DNA of 34,184 nucleotides from Armatimonadota bacterium (GCA_021413725.1 JAIOPU010000060.1:1-34184); one strand, 5' to 3'. Positions 8,494-16,329 are shown, counted from the stretch's first letter. The notes: generated by a model from the letters alone, not told the origin. Made by a program: numbers and translations.

Positions 8494-8559
8494 TTCCCCC
8501 TCAATTCCCTTCGGTTTTTGCTTTTCTCGAAGCATGATGCATTGAGGGAGAACTTTTTT
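8494..8559 (+). terminator. Long-loop inverted repeat with T-tract; possible terminator
   Basis: TTCCCCCTCAAT (8494-8505) pairs with ATTGAGGGAGAA (8541-8552) over 11 of 12 positions. It is followed by C and six T residues. The 35-base loop is long for a terminator. The left arm continues as TTCCCTTCGGT, which recurs in the MITE-like element at 16172-16304, so this may be a reduced copy of that element serving as terminator. Confidence 0.4.
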
Positions 8560-8605
8560 CAGAGAGACAAATTGCAACCATTCTTCTCTTGCCTCCGTTC
8601 TCAAT

Positions 8606-9151
8606 ATGATGAACAAACTCTCTAGCCTCATTTTTGGAATCGCGATGGCGTCAATCGCTCCGTGCCAAGCCCCGGACTTCGGAGGCAAGAAGCAAATTGA
8701 AATGATGGGGAAGCTAGCTTTCTTAGTAGGCGAATGGGAAGGTTCCGCCTCCTTTTTCCGCGGTGAACAAAAGATCGCTGTTCTCTCCTCGGAAAAGGTA
8801 GAAATCAAAGCCGGAGGGGCGGCCCTTTTTGTGACAGGAATGCACTGGATGATGCGCGGCGATCAGAAGATTCTTGTGCATGACGCAGCCGCTATGATTT
8901 TTTGGGATGAAAAACTGAATACGCATCGGATGATGTCTCAAATGGGAAGCGGCGCGCGAAGCGAGTTTTCGATTAATGTCGAAGGTAAAGGCTTCAAATG
9001 GCAAGCACCCTCTCCAGCCGGAGGAACGATGCGTTACGTCATGACCATGTCGCCTAGCGGTGAATGGTTAGAAACTGGTGAACAGTCGAACGATGGCAAG
9101 GTTTGGACGAAATCGTTTGAGATGCGACTGAATAAGAAAGCCAGCAAATAA
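8606..9151 (+). CDS. Secreted DUF1579-like protein
   Basis: A protein of 181 residues (180 if the second ATG is used). The N-terminus is a signal peptide (KLSSLIFGIAMASIAPCQA). The mature part has LAFLVGEWEGSASF early, E.V....G.ALFVTGMHWM, MIFWDEKLNTHRMMSQMGSG and a closing MRYVMTMSPSGEWLETGE. This pattern is typical of DUF1579 and related small lipocalin-like beta-barrels. The ligand is unknown. A Cys at residue 20 is not in a lipobox. No Shine-Dalgarno site is seen; the gene has its own upstream gap with an inverted repeat, so it is probably monocistronic. I am fairly sure of the fold family and not of the role. Confidence 0.7.
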   Translation: MMNKLSSLIFGIAMASIAPCQAPDFGGKKQIEMMGKLAFLVGEWEGSASFFRGEQKIAVLSSEKVEIKAGGAALFVTGMHWMMRGDQKILVHDAAAMIFWDEKLNTHRMMSQMGSGARSEFSINVEGKGFKWQAPSPAGGTMRYVMTMSPSGEWLETGEQSNDGKVWTKSFEMRLNKKASK

Positions 9152-9201
9152 GACTTTTACATTTATTCGCCCAAAATTGGCGTCTAAAATGCATAAGTAG
9201 G

Positions 9202-9705
9202 ATGAAAGTCGCGCCGCTTCTCATTTTTGTAGTAGCCTGCGGTTGCGCACGTGATGCAGACAAGCCGATCGCGGCGGGTAATGCAAAGACTGGTTTGCTT
9301 ACCTTACCGGTCATCGTCGTCAACGGGGAAATCTGCGGAACATACTCAAAGTATGAGCTTCGAAAAGGGAAGTATCAGCAGTTAGGGTGGGTGCGGCCAG
9401 AGCACCAATTCACCCTTAACAAAAACGGTACCTTCATTTGGAGCCGAGAGAAAGTGCTGCGCGAACCCGGAGTCGCTGAACGGTGGGCACTACGCAGCCT
9501 TGACTATGTCGGAACCGGGAGATGGTCAAAGGAGGGCACTCTGCTAGAATTGGATGGCTCTGAAAAGATCGTTCAAGAGGTGACTCAAACGGAGTGTCGC
9601 AGACCACCGGAACCGGGACCGCAAAGGCCTCGCCGCCAAACATTGCCGTCCGACAAAAGTAGTCCTACAAAAACGGGACAGGCGCACCCTTGGATTCGCA
9701 GATAG
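9202..9705 (+). CDS. Small lipoprotein of unknown function
   Basis: A protein of 167 residues with a lipoprotein signal: MKVAPLLIFVVAC with Cys13 as the lipidation site, followed by GCARDADK. The mature part contains VNGEICGTYSKYELRKGKYQQL and FTLNKNGTFIWSRE, then WALRSLDYVGTGRWSKEGTLLELDG. This looks like a small beta-sheet domain resembling exported 'tgtW' proteins that report a dose-like quantity, but I cannot name a family. The C-terminal 35 residues are rich in Pro, Arg and Lys and probably disordered. AGTAGG sits immediately upstream of ATG 9202. It lies between two other exported-protein genes. Confidence 0.65.
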   Translation: MKVAPLLIFVVACGCARDADKPIAAGNAKTGLLTLPVIVVNGEICGTYSKYELRKGKYQQLGWVRPEHQFTLNKNGTFIWSREKVLREPGVAERWALRSLDYVGTGRWSKEGTLLELDGSEKIVQEVTQTECRRPPEPGPQRPRRQTLPSDKSSPTKTGQAHPWIRR

Positions 9706-9758
9706 ACTGAAAGTGTATCGCTTGATAACAAATCTGCAGGCGGTAGGGACTTACGAAA

Positions 9759-10841
9759 ATGAAGAAAATTACTCTTTTATTATTCGCTACGTTACTACTT
9801 ACACCCACACAGGGTGGAGCCAATACGTACTCCGACAACTTCAATGATGGCGCCAAGAATCCGGCACTATGGTCGGTAAACACCGTCGGTGAGGTCGCCG
9901 CGACAGAACAGAACGGACGACTTGAACTTTTCACCTCAGGCTGGGCAATGGGGAACTTCTCCGCCGAGTTCTTGGGCGTACCCCGTCTTGTCGGCGACTT
10001 CGATATCAAGTTTGACTTCGACCATATTCTCTGGCCCAGTAACAACGGTATTCGAACGGGAATCAGTGTTGGAGTCGGGGGTTACGGGTACACGCTTGAA
10101 CGAACCTGCATGGGAACATGGGGCGGCGAGTCTATCCTCAGCGACGTCAACGGCAATCTGACGGTCTTGCCGTACGAGGCAACAACGGGTGCCTTGCGAC
10201 TCGTTCGCGTCGGCAACGTGATGACTGGTTATTACTATTCCGGCGGATGGCATGTCGTGAGTTCCGTCAACGCTCCCATTGAGGAAATGTCGTTCAAACT
10301 TTGGTCTTGGTCTGGAGATCAATTCTTCGGTCACCAAAATTCAGTCGCGACGTTCGACAACTTTGTCGCGGTCGATTCTGCCCAAACCCAGGCGACCCTG
10401 GCGGGCAAGATCAATCTGACGGACTACGTTGGTGATTTGACGGTTCCGGAACTAAGATTCACACTCAGAAACACCAACGGAGTCATCATGGAAGACTGGA
10501 CGCAGAAGTTGGGTGCTACGGGCACCTTCAGCCATCCTTCCTTGGTGCCCCTGGACGGCAACGGCTACATTCTGACTATCCGTGGCTCGCACTGGCTTGG
10601 AAAAGCCATGAAACTGGACGCTTCCAATGCGGATAGCATTGCGGTGGCGTTAGTCAACGGAGACGCGAACGGAGACAACGTGATTGACCTCACGGACTAT
10701 ACGATCGTGGCGACCGCGTTCAACGCGCTACCTAGTTCAGCAAACTGGGATGCGCGAGCCGACTTCAACGGCGATGAAGTCATTGACCTCACTGATTACA
10801 CAGTCGTGGTCACGAACTTCAACGCGATTGGGGATTACTAG
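9759..10841 (+). CDS. Exported protein with C-terminal dockerin-like calcium-binding repeats
   Basis: A protein of 360 residues. It has a signal peptide (MKKITLLLFATLLLTPTQGGA), then residues about 25-205 with an LamG/concanavalin-like look (YSDNFNDGAKNPALWSV, FDIKFDFDHILWPSNNG, ATFDNFVAVDS). A beta-type region (about 210-295; TLRNTNGVIMEDWTQKLGATG) resembles carboxypeptidase-regulatory-like repeats. Residues 300-357 hold two EF-like motifs, DANGDNVIDLTDY and DFNGDEVIDLTDY, 30 or so residues apart. Type I dockerin modules have such Ca-binding duplications and dock to cohesins, but in non-cellulosomal bacteria the partner is usually unknown. No PEP-CTERM tail is present. A strong terminator follows directly. 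Confidence 0.75.
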   Translation: MKKITLLLFATLLLTPTQGGANTYSDNFNDGAKNPALWSVNTVGEVAATEQNGRLELFTSGWAMGNFSAEFLGVPRLVGDFDIKFDFDHILWPSNNGIRTGISVGVGGYGYTLERTCMGTWGGESILSDVNGNLTVLPYEATTGALRLVRVGNVMTGYYYSGGWHVVSSVNAPIEEMSFKLWSWSGDQFFGHQNSVATFDNFVAVDSAQTQATLAGKINLTDYVGDLTVPELRFTLRNTNGVIMEDWTQKLGATGTFSHPSLVPLDGNGYILTIRGSHWLGKAMKLDASNADSIAVALVNGDANGDNVIDLTDYTIVATAFNALPSSANWDARADFNGDEVIDLTDYTVVVTNFNAIGDY

Positions 10842-10852
10842 AAGCATGAGAT

Positions 10853-10881
10853 TGGGCCGGGCATTGCCCGGCCCATTTTTT
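10853..10881 (+). terminator. Intrinsic terminator of the dockerin-like gene
   Basis: GGGCCGGGC and GCCCGGCCC form a perfect nine-pair stem with an ATT loop, flanked by a T-A pair and followed by six T residues. It lies 11 bases after the stop at 10841 and is the clearest intrinsic terminator in the window. Confidence 0.9.
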
Positions 10882-10886
10882 CTCGC

Positions 10887-11543
10887 GTGATTTTCTCGCT
10901 GAGCGAGCACACAAAGTGTCCAGCATCCAGTAAAGCTGCCGGTCTATCGCGAGGTAGCCCCATTCTGTGCAAAACTGGCGTCGTGTTGCTCTTATCCGCA
11001 ATTCTTGGCGTTGGACTAACTCTAGATGCCGGCGAATTCAAAACCGTCACCGTCGTTCCTCTCGGCAAGGTTCCGAAAGCCCAAGTGGCCAGCATCGCGG
11101 CCCGATTAAGGAGTGTCTATGGTTTCCAAGTTGATATCGCGCCAACTACCCCTCTTCCCAAGTCTGCCTACTATCCTCCGCGTGCAAGATATCGCGCAGA
11201 TCGCCTGCTCACTTGGCTGGGCCCCCGCTTCCGGACCGATCATATTCTTGGAATCACCGCGCAAGATATCTCTACCACCAAAGGCAAAGTCGCGGACTGG
11301 GGCGTTTTCGGCCTCGGTCAAATGCCCGGCCGGACGACAGTGATTAGTAGTTTTCGACTTCGCAAGCCAGGAAAGATCACGGTTTCCGAACGGCTTGACC
11401 GAATCGCCGTCCACGAACTCGGCCACAACCTCGGACTTCCCCACTGCCCGAATCGGTGCATCATGTCGGACGCGGAAGGCAGCATCAAAAGTGTCGACTC
11501 TACGGGCACGTTCTGCAAGTCATGCCGAGAGCGGATGAAATGA
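10887..11543 (+). CDS. Archaemetzincin-like zinc metalloprotease (M54), exported form
   Basis: The frame encodes up to 218 residues. The zinc site is HELGHNLGLPHC (residues 176-187; ligands His176, His180 and His186, catalytic Glu177). It is followed by Cys191, Met193 and a CKSC pair at 210-213. This combination of HExxHxxGxxHC, Cys-x-Met and CxxC identifies the archaemetzincin family, whose extra cysteines bind a second zinc. Spacing to Cys191 and to the CxxC is about one residue shorter than the classical pattern. The GTG at 10887 lies almost inside the preceding terminator, so the true start is probably further in. A hydrophobic stretch (VVLLLSAILGVGLTL, residues 32-46) could be a signal peptide started from GTG 10983. 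Family members are usually cytosolic, so export would be unusual. Confidence 0.8.
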   Translation: MIFSLSEHTKCPASSKAAGLSRGSPILCKTGVVLLLSAILGVGLTLDAGEFKTVTVVPLGKVPKAQVASIAARLRSVYGFQVDIAPTTPLPKSAYYPPRARYRADRLLTWLGPRFRTDHILGITAQDISTTKGKVADWGVFGLGQMPGRTTVISSFRLRKPGKITVSERLDRIAVHELGHNLGLPHCPNRCIMSDAEGSIKSVDSTGTFCKSCRERMK

Positions 11544-11864
11544 CCGTTGCGATCGGCTTGCTTCGAGGGGTTAATGTCGGCGGCAATAACAAATTGCCGA
11601 TGGCCGACCTGAAGCAAATTCTCACCGACATAGGTTGCGAGGACTGCCAGACTTACATCCAGAGTGGGAACTTCATATGTCGGACCGAGTCGCCAGAATT
11701 GACTGCCCGACATTTGAACGCCGCGATCAAAAAGCGGTTCGGAATGCATCGGCGACAGCAAGTTGCATGCATTCCCCTCATGGAAGAGGCTCTCCCAAAA
11801 TTGCACGGGCCGAAATTGGAACACCGTGCTAAAACTGGAAGAGCTTGCCTCCCAACTGCTCTGA
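11540..11864 (+). pseudogene. Decayed DUF1697 gene with internal deletion and frameshift
   Basis: From ATG 11540 (overlapping the stop of the protease gene) the frame reads the typical DUF1697 N-terminus: AIGLLRGVNVGGNNKLPMAD, LKQILTDIGCEDCQTYIQSGNFIC and up to IKKRFGM. After about 11750 this frame is nonsense. In another frame, 11811-11864 reads RNWNTVLKLEELASQLL and a stop, which is the usual C-terminus of the family. Only about 108 codons remain where the family has about 180. I infer an internal deletion with loss of frame. The family function is unknown. The following kinase gene starts 43 bases later. Confidence 0.75.
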
Positions 11865-11906
11865 TATCTCACGCCCATTGTGCTACAGTTAAGTTAGGGC
11901 AACCTG

Positions 11907-12707
11907 ATGAAGACGGTTTTCTTGGGTATCGGTGGAGGTTCGGGCTCGGGCAAGACTTACTTAGCCCGAAGAGTCGGAGAACTGGCGGGTCCAGAAAATG
12001 CGGCTCTCGTCTCGATGGATCAGTATTTTCGCCCCTGTGGCACGACCGATCGCCGGCGCATCAACTTTGACCATCCGAATCACTTAGACCTCGAACTTTT
12101 GACTTTTCACCTGCAGGAATTACGTTCCGGGCGATCGGTCAAGACCCCGGCCTACGATTTCGCCACGTCGGAGCTACGGCTTGATGTGACCGAAGTCCAC
12201 CCTGTGCCCGTGATCATCGTAGAAGGGCTTTTCGTCCTTTCCGCTCCGGTGTTGGACTGCCTTGACATGACGTGTTTTCTCGACGTCGCGGACGATCAAC
12301 GCCTGCTCGGCCGAATCCTGCGGGACCTGGAGGAACGCGATCCGAACATCGAGCACATCATTGACCGGTACCAGCGTTTTGTTCGCCCAAGCTATCACGT
12401 CTTCGTCGCTCCATCACGCCAGAATGCCGACGTCGTCGTGGACTTTACTTACCGTCGAGCACTCTTTACACGCTTGCTTGCCCATATTGTTCAAGACTAT
12501 GCAAACGGCAGCGTTGATTTACCCACCCTACTCCATGAACTGAAGAGCGAGAATTATACGCTGGGCTACCGTGCCGACGAAAGCATCATGCCCATCGGCA
12601 TCGATATTCGCAGGCTCGCGGAGGCTTATCCGGAGCACGCGTTTCCCGAGGCTAGCGTTGCCGAATCGGTGAAACCGAAACTCTTTATCTCCTCAGAGCC
12701 AACCTAG
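11907..12707 (+). CDS. Uridine kinase-like P-loop kinase
   Basis: A protein of 266 residues with Walker A GGGSGSGKT (about 9-17), followed by SMDQYFRP, NFDHPNHLDLELL, TPAYDF and VPVIIVEGLFVL. The RILRDLEERD segment forms the lid. These are the marks of the uridine kinase/phosphoribulokinase family, which phosphorylates uridine or cytidine with ATP or GTP in the cytosol. About 50 residues at the C-terminus (LHELKSENYTLGYRADES and on) exceed the usual Udk length of about 210. The true substrate may therefore differ from uridine. There is no Shine-Dalgarno site at the ATG. The epimerase gene starts 11 bases after the stop. Confidence 0.85.
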   Translation: MKTVFLGIGGGSGSGKTYLARRVGELAGPENAALVSMDQYFRPCGTTDRRRINFDHPNHLDLELLTFHLQELRSGRSVKTPAYDFATSELRLDVTEVHPVPVIIVEGLFVLSAPVLDCLDMTCFLDVADDQRLLGRILRDLEERDPNIEHIIDRYQRFVRPSYHVFVAPSRQNADVVVDFTYRRALFTRLLAHIVQDYANGSVDLPTLLHELKSENYTLGYRADESIMPIGIDIRRLAEAYPEHAFPEASVAESVKPKLFISSEPT

Positions 12708-12718
12708 TTCCAAACCAA

Positions 12719-13654
12719 ATGAAAATTGTCATCGCAGGAGGGTCTGGGCATGTTGGCGCATTGCTGATTCGTAACTTTGCGAGTCGCGGGGACGAAGTCG
12801 TGGTTCTTTCGCGAAGTAAAGGAGTCCTTTGGGACGGTCGAACACTTGGGCCATGGGCGGAGAACATTGACGGCGCGGATGTCGTCATCAATCTCGCCGG
12901 TCGCACCGTAAATTGCCGCTACACCGCCGAAAATCTGAAGCAAATGATGGACAGTCGGATCGACTCTACGCGAGTTATCGGGCAAGCCATTCAAATCGCA
13001 AAAAATCCACCAAGAGTTTGGCTACAGTCCAGTACCGCCACGATCTACGCGCATCGCTTGGACGCGGCGAACGATGAAGTGACGGGAATTCTCGGAGGCG
13101 ACGAGCCAGACGCGCCGTTCAAGTGGAACGCGAGTATCGCGATCGCCAAAGCCTGGGAAACGACCTTGGATCAGGCTGAGACACCTCACACTCGTAAGGT
13201 CGCCTTACGAAGTGCAATGACGATGTCGCCGGACAAAGGGAGCATCTTCGATGTATTCTGCTCTCTGGCTCGCAAGGGGCTCGGCGGGACATTGGGAAGC
13301 GGTAAGCAGTATGTTTCCTGGATTCACGAACTTGATTTCGCAAATGCGATTCAGTTTTTGATTGAGCGTGAGGAACTCGAAGGCGCGGTCAATCTTGCTT
13401 CGCCAAATCCCTTGCCCCAAGCCGAGTTTGCGCGTGTCTTGCGAGATGTTGTCGGTGCCAGATTTGGAATTCCGGCCCCCGCGTGGCTCGTCGAGTTCGG
13501 CACAACTCTCATGCGAACCGAGAGCGAGCTCGTCTTGAAGAGCCGACGAGTCGTGCCAGCCCGCCTTCTGCAAGCCGGATTCGAATTCAGATTCCCTAAT
13601 TGGGCTGATGCCGCAGGAGATCTCCTACTTCGCGCCCAAGGCCTCATTCAATAA
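12719..13654 (+). CDS. TIGR01777-type NAD(P)-dependent epimerase (YfcH-like)
   Basis: A protein of 311 residues. It starts with the Rossmann motif IAGGSGHVGALL (GxxGxxG). It then has DVVINLAGRTVNCRYTAEN, the diagnostic segment of this atypical short-chain dehydrogenase/epimerase family, and SRIDSTRVIGQAI. The C-terminal DUF1731 region is visible as YVSWIHELDFANAIQFLIE, GAVNLASPNPLPQAEFARVL and a final helix set (LVLKSRRVVPARLLQAGFEF). The substrate is not known for the family. Eleven bases separate it from the kinase gene, suggesting co-transcription. Its last 30 bases overlap the end of the convergent nuclease gene. Confidence 0.88.
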   Translation: MKIVIAGGSGHVGALLIRNFASRGDEVVVLSRSKGVLWDGRTLGPWAENIDGADVVINLAGRTVNCRYTAENLKQMMDSRIDSTRVIGQAIQIAKNPPRVWLQSSTATIYAHRLDAANDEVTGILGGDEPDAPFKWNASIAIAKAWETTLDQAETPHTRKVALRSAMTMSPDKGSIFDVFCSLARKGLGGTLGSGKQYVSWIHELDFANAIQFLIEREELEGAVNLASPNPLPQAEFARVLRDVVGARFGIPAPAWLVEFGTTLMRTESELVLKSRRVVPARLLQAGFEFRFPNWADAAGDLLLRAQGLIQ

Positions 13655-14491
13655 ATCAGCCAGCCGATAGCCCGCGAGCGTAACTCGCTCGTTGCTCACT
13701 CCCTTGGCCCATGTCCGATAACTTTCAGGCACGACTTCGTTCTGCTTCAAATTGTATAGATGACTGCGCATCGCAAAACCTTCCTCTGCCCACTTCATCG
13801 GGTCGTGGACCTTGACATCTTTGAAATGAGACCGAGGATACGTCTTTGTTCGAAGATTGTTCGCGCGGTTTTGGAGGTCGCGGTTTGCGTCTCCACTCAG
13901 CGGTCTGGACGATCCCAAGAACGATCCGGCTCCAAAATCCCAGAACGCGTGTAGATTATCCACTGGTCGATTTCCCCACCCATCAATCGGTGCGATCTTA
14001 AATGAGTTTCCACCACGGTCGCCGTCGGGACTTTCCTCGGTATCGCGGGCGATGGCGTGGAACGGTTGGTGAACGTCGCCAACGAAGTGAATCAAGAACT
14101 TCAGCGCACGAGCCTTATCCGTATCGGAAGCAGCCTTATCGCTCAGAACCGCCTTGAATTTATTGATCGCCCAAGCCACGTTTTGGTTCAGCGCCTCATT
14201 CTTCGTCGGCTTTCCATCCTCGCGGAAATGAATGTTGATATAGTGCCAAGGGCCGTTGTCCGAGTCCTTGTGATCGTCTGCCCAGCAGGCGGCCATGTAG
14301 AACGTATTGGTTGGCTTATTTGGCTTATCCTCGGGGGCGAGATTGATCTTTAAGAGTTCGTTAACTCTTGCCAATACCGCCGGTTTCAGGTCTTCTTGAG
14401 CAACGGCGGCGACAAGCATGTGCCCGGTGTCGTTCCAAGCCGAAGAAAAGGCACTCAGACCGAGAGCGGAAAGAAGGAGGAGATTTCTCAT
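13625..14491 (-). CDS. S1/P1-type zinc nuclease, exported
   Basis: A protein of 288 residues. A signal peptide (MRNLLLLSALGLSAFSSA) is followed directly by WNDTGH. Cleavage would leave the N-terminal Trp and a His at mature position 6, the exact zinc-ligand arrangement of P1 and S1 nucleases. Further ligands are seen at ACWADD, WHYINI, FLIHFVGDVHQPFHA and NLHAFWDFG; GGNSF is also conserved. Enzymes of this family cleave single-stranded nucleic acid and 3'-nucleotides using three zinc ions, outside the cytoplasm. All ligands seem intact, so activity is likely. The gene overlaps the end of the convergent epimerase gene by 30 bases and lies downstream of a PEP-CTERM gene with a terminator between. 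Confidence 0.92.
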   Translation of the reverse strand: MRNLLLLSALGLSAFSSAWNDTGHMLVAAVAQEDLKPAVLARVNELLKINLAPEDKPNKPTNTFYMAACWADDHKDSDNGPWHYINIHFREDGKPTKNEALNQNVAWAINKFKAVLSDKAASDTDKARALKFLIHFVGDVHQPFHAIARDTEESPDGDRGGNSFKIAPIDGWGNRPVDNLHAFWDFGAGSFLGSSRPLSGDANRDLQNRANNLRTKTYPRSHFKDVKVHDPMKWAEEGFAMRSHLYNLKQNEVVPESYRTWAKGVSNERVTLAGYRLADLLNEALGAK

Positions 14492-14544
14492 GGGGTTATT
14501 CTAGCTGGATTTGAGGTCCGCAGTTTAGACGTCCAAGCAACAGA

Positions 14545-14572
14545 AAAGCACCCGAGACAACTCGGGTGCTTT
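14545..14572 (-). terminator. Terminator hairpin after PEP-CTERM gene
   Basis: AAAGCACCCGAG pairs perfectly with CTCGGGTGCTTT around an ACAA loop (12 pairs). On the minus strand it is followed by TTCTG and on the plus strand by CTTC. It sits 25 bases past the stop of the minus-strand PEP-CTERM gene and ahead of the nuclease gene. Confidence 0.8.
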
Positions 14573-14596
14573 CTTCGATCTTCCCAAAAAGAACTC

Positions 14597-15253
14597 TTAG
14601 GCTCTTCGGCGTCGCAACAAAGCTACTGCGCCAAGTCCAAGAGCGAGAAGGCTCGCCGGTTCAGGGACTGCAGACACTTGGAAATCAACGCCGGTGGTGT
14701 CGTAGAAGAAGCTTCCGTTACTACCATATCCGACTCGGACATCCACGGTGTCACCGGCTAGCAAACTCTGAGTTCCCGCGTATGCATTCGAATTACCGAA
14801 ACCCGACACCGTGTTATCGTAAATCGAAACGCCGTTCAAAAGTACGTGAACATCGGTTGTTGTGGCATCTTGGCCGATGAATCCAGCGCTGACCGAATAG
14901 AGACCGGCCGCAGCGGCAGTGTAACGCAGAATCGAATACTCTCCGTTCGGACCAGGGTGCAGCGCAAGTTGAAATGCCGACAAAGTGACCGTTCCAGAAA
15001 CGATGGTTGATCCCGTCGTGTTCTTGAAGAGCGAAGGATTGCCGTCTGCCGCCATATCTCCGCGCCATTGAATAATCGGGCCAAGCGTTGCGGTGGTCCC
15101 GCAGAGGGTCAGGGGGCCAGCCAGCGTTGACGACCAACCATAAGTCCATACTCCGTTGGGATTGGATGCCAGCGAGAAATCTGCCGCCGCGTCAGAACCG
15201 AAACTGCTTGCTGCCAATGCAGACACAGTCACGAGTGTGAAAATTTTATTCAT
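14597..15253 (-). CDS. PEP-CTERM sorting-domain exported protein
   Basis: A protein of 218 residues with a signal peptide (MNKIFTLVTVSALAASSFGS) and a classical tail: VPEPAS, LLALGLGAVALL, RRRRA. The middle is Gly/Ser/Thr-rich, beta-type, with YSILRYTAAAAGLYSVSAGF and DVHVLLNGVSIYDNTVSGFG. This resembles carbohydrate-binding or jelly-roll domains that read 'the sum of a field', but no family can be named. AGGGAG lies eight bases before ATG. A consensus TATAAT lies upstream, and a perfect hairpin terminator follows. It is divergent from a third PEP-CTERM gene, sharing a 216-base control region. Confidence 0.87.
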   Translation of the reverse strand: MNKIFTLVTVSALAASSFGSDAAADFSLASNPNGVWTYGWSSTLAGPLTLCGTTATLGPIIQWRGDMAADGNPSLFKNTTGSTIVSGTVTLSAFQLALHPGPNGEYSILRYTAAAAGLYSVSAGFIGQDATTTDVHVLLNGVSIYDNTVSGFGNSNAYAGTQSLLAGDTVDVRVGYGSNGSFFYDTTGVDFQVSAVPEPASLLALGLGAVALLRRRRA

Positions 15254-15309
15254 TTTTCGTCTCCCTTTCTTTGAGCCGAGGAAACAAGCGTTCCGAGCGG
15301 ATCACTTCT

Positions 15310-15315
15310 ATTATA
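15310..15315 (-). promoter_or_regulatory. Consensus -10 box for the minus-strand PEP-CTERM gene
   Basis: TATAAT on the minus strand, with TTGGTT 17 bases upstream as a weak -35. It predicts a leader of about 50 bases carrying AGGGAG before the ATG at 15253. The 15254-15469 gap also has an imperfect AAAAGGGCA / TGCCCCTTTT inverted pair of unknown meaning. Confidence 0.6.
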
Positions 15316-15443
15316 TTCCACTTTTTCAAAAAAACCAACATTCCATGCAAAAAAGGGCAGAACTAGAAGTTTTTGCCAGGTTTTTGCGCCCGATGTCACA
15401 AAATGCCCCTTTTATGACGATTAAAGAGACCAGTTACTTTTTG

Positions 15444-15449
15444 TATATT
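15444..15449 (+). promoter_or_regulatory. -10 box TATATT for the plus-strand PEP-CTERM gene
   Basis: TATATT is 20 bases before ATG 15470, with AAAGGA between them. No convincing -35 is seen at the right spacing, so an activator or another sigma factor may be needed. Confidence 0.4.
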
Positions 15450-15469
15450 GGATTTTGAAAGGAAAAAAA

Positions 15470-16087
15470 ATGAGAAATCTCAAAACTCTCGCTGTAGTTG
15501 CAGCGATGCTCTCCGTAGTCGGATCGGCTTCAGCCCAAATCATGACCAGCTCCGCTGCTTTCCAAGCTGCTATCGCGAATGACCCGGGTCAATTCAACAA
15601 CCCACTCGGTTCTTCCACGGCAAACTGGAATGGCGGAACGCCGAACATGGCTTACACCGTTACCGCTACTCCCATTGCTGGACTCTACAGCGATGGCAAC
15701 TTCATTGGCGTCAACAATAATGGCAGCGACCTACTCATCACCTTCACAAGCGGCAACGTTCGAGCAGTGGGTGGAAACTGGTTCCACACTGACTTTAGCG
15801 ATAACTTCCGGCCACAAGGAGTTACTTTGACTTACAACGATGGCACGGTGGATACCTACACCCCAGGATCAGCATCAGACTTCCATGGTTACGTATCAGC
15901 TTCCCCAATTCTGTGGGTCAAGATGTCGAAAAACTCACCGTACATCGACTCTACTGGAACTTCTATAGCGGTCTGGGCTTCGCTTGATAACCTCGTCACT
16001 TCATCCCACGGTGCCGTCCCAGAGCCAGGTTCACTCCTCGCTCTCGGTCTCGGCGCAGTCGCTATGATGCGACGAAAGCGAAACTAG
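15470..16087 (+). CDS. PEP-CTERM sorting-domain exported protein
   Basis: A protein of 205 residues from ATG 15470, chosen because AAAGGA lies eight bases upstream and the signal peptide begins there (MRNLKTLAVVAAMLSVVGSA, cleavage near ASAQ). The tail is VPEPGS, LLALGLGAVAMM, RRKRN. The body (GTPNMAYTVTATPIAGLYSDG, then SDLLITFTSGNVRAVGGNWFHTD, DGTVDTYTPGSASDFHGYVS) resembles small surface proteins with a single beta-sandwich. I know no specific role. The tail is very close to that of the divergent 14597-15253 protein although the bodies differ, so only the sorting signal is shared. Confidence 0.87.
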   Translation: MRNLKTLAVVAAMLSVVGSASAQIMTSSAAFQAAIANDPGQFNNPLGSSTANWNGGTPNMAYTVTATPIAGLYSDGNFIGVNNNGSDLLITFTSGNVRAVGGNWFHTDFSDNFRPQGVTLTYNDGTVDTYTPGSASDFHGYVSASPILWVKMSKNSPYIDSTGTSIAVWASLDNLVTSSHGAVPEPGSLLALGLGAVAMMRRKRN

Positions 16088-16112
16088 TTCGGTAGCCCTG
16101 AACTAGGGATGT

Positions 16113-16145
16113 AACAGAGGTGAGGGAGAATCCCTCGCCTCTGTT
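16113..16145 (+). terminator. Intrinsic terminator of PEP-CTERM gene
   Basis: AACAGAGGTGAGGGA pairs with TCCCTCGCCTCTGTT (15 pairs, one G-T) around a GAA loop, 25 bases after the stop. The following T-run is short (TTT including the last stem base). A smaller CTAGTTC/GAACTAG hairpin overlaps the stop region. Confidence 0.75.
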
Positions 16146-16171
16146 TGCGTCTTTTGTGGGCTTGGGAGAAG

Positions 16172-16304
16172 AAAACCTCACCCCAGTTCCCTTCGGTCAC
16201 AGGCCCTCTCCCTCACGGAGAGGGAAAATTGCAACAAATCTACCGAATGCGTTGCTTCTCCCCGAGGGAGAAGCCGGTGAGGCACGAACCGGATGAGGGT
16301 TTTT
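16172..16304. repeat. MITE-like intergenic element with imperfect terminal inverted repeats
   Basis: The ends AAAACCTCACCCC and GGATGAGGGTTTT are imperfect inverted repeats. Inside are two perfect hairpins: CCCTCTCC/GGAGAGGG and TTCTCCC/GGGAGAA. The 133-base layout resembles the small non-autonomous 'CCCTCTCCC' intergenic elements seen in many bacterial genomes. No transposase is nearby. Part of the left end (TTCCCTTCGGT) recurs at 8506. Confidence 0.55.
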
Positions 16305-16329
16305 GCCGATGGAACTTCCCAATTCCTGC

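Noticed and set aside
11318-11878. Minus-strand frame of 186 codons
   Set aside because: It is antisense to the clear HExxH protease and the DUF1697 remnant.
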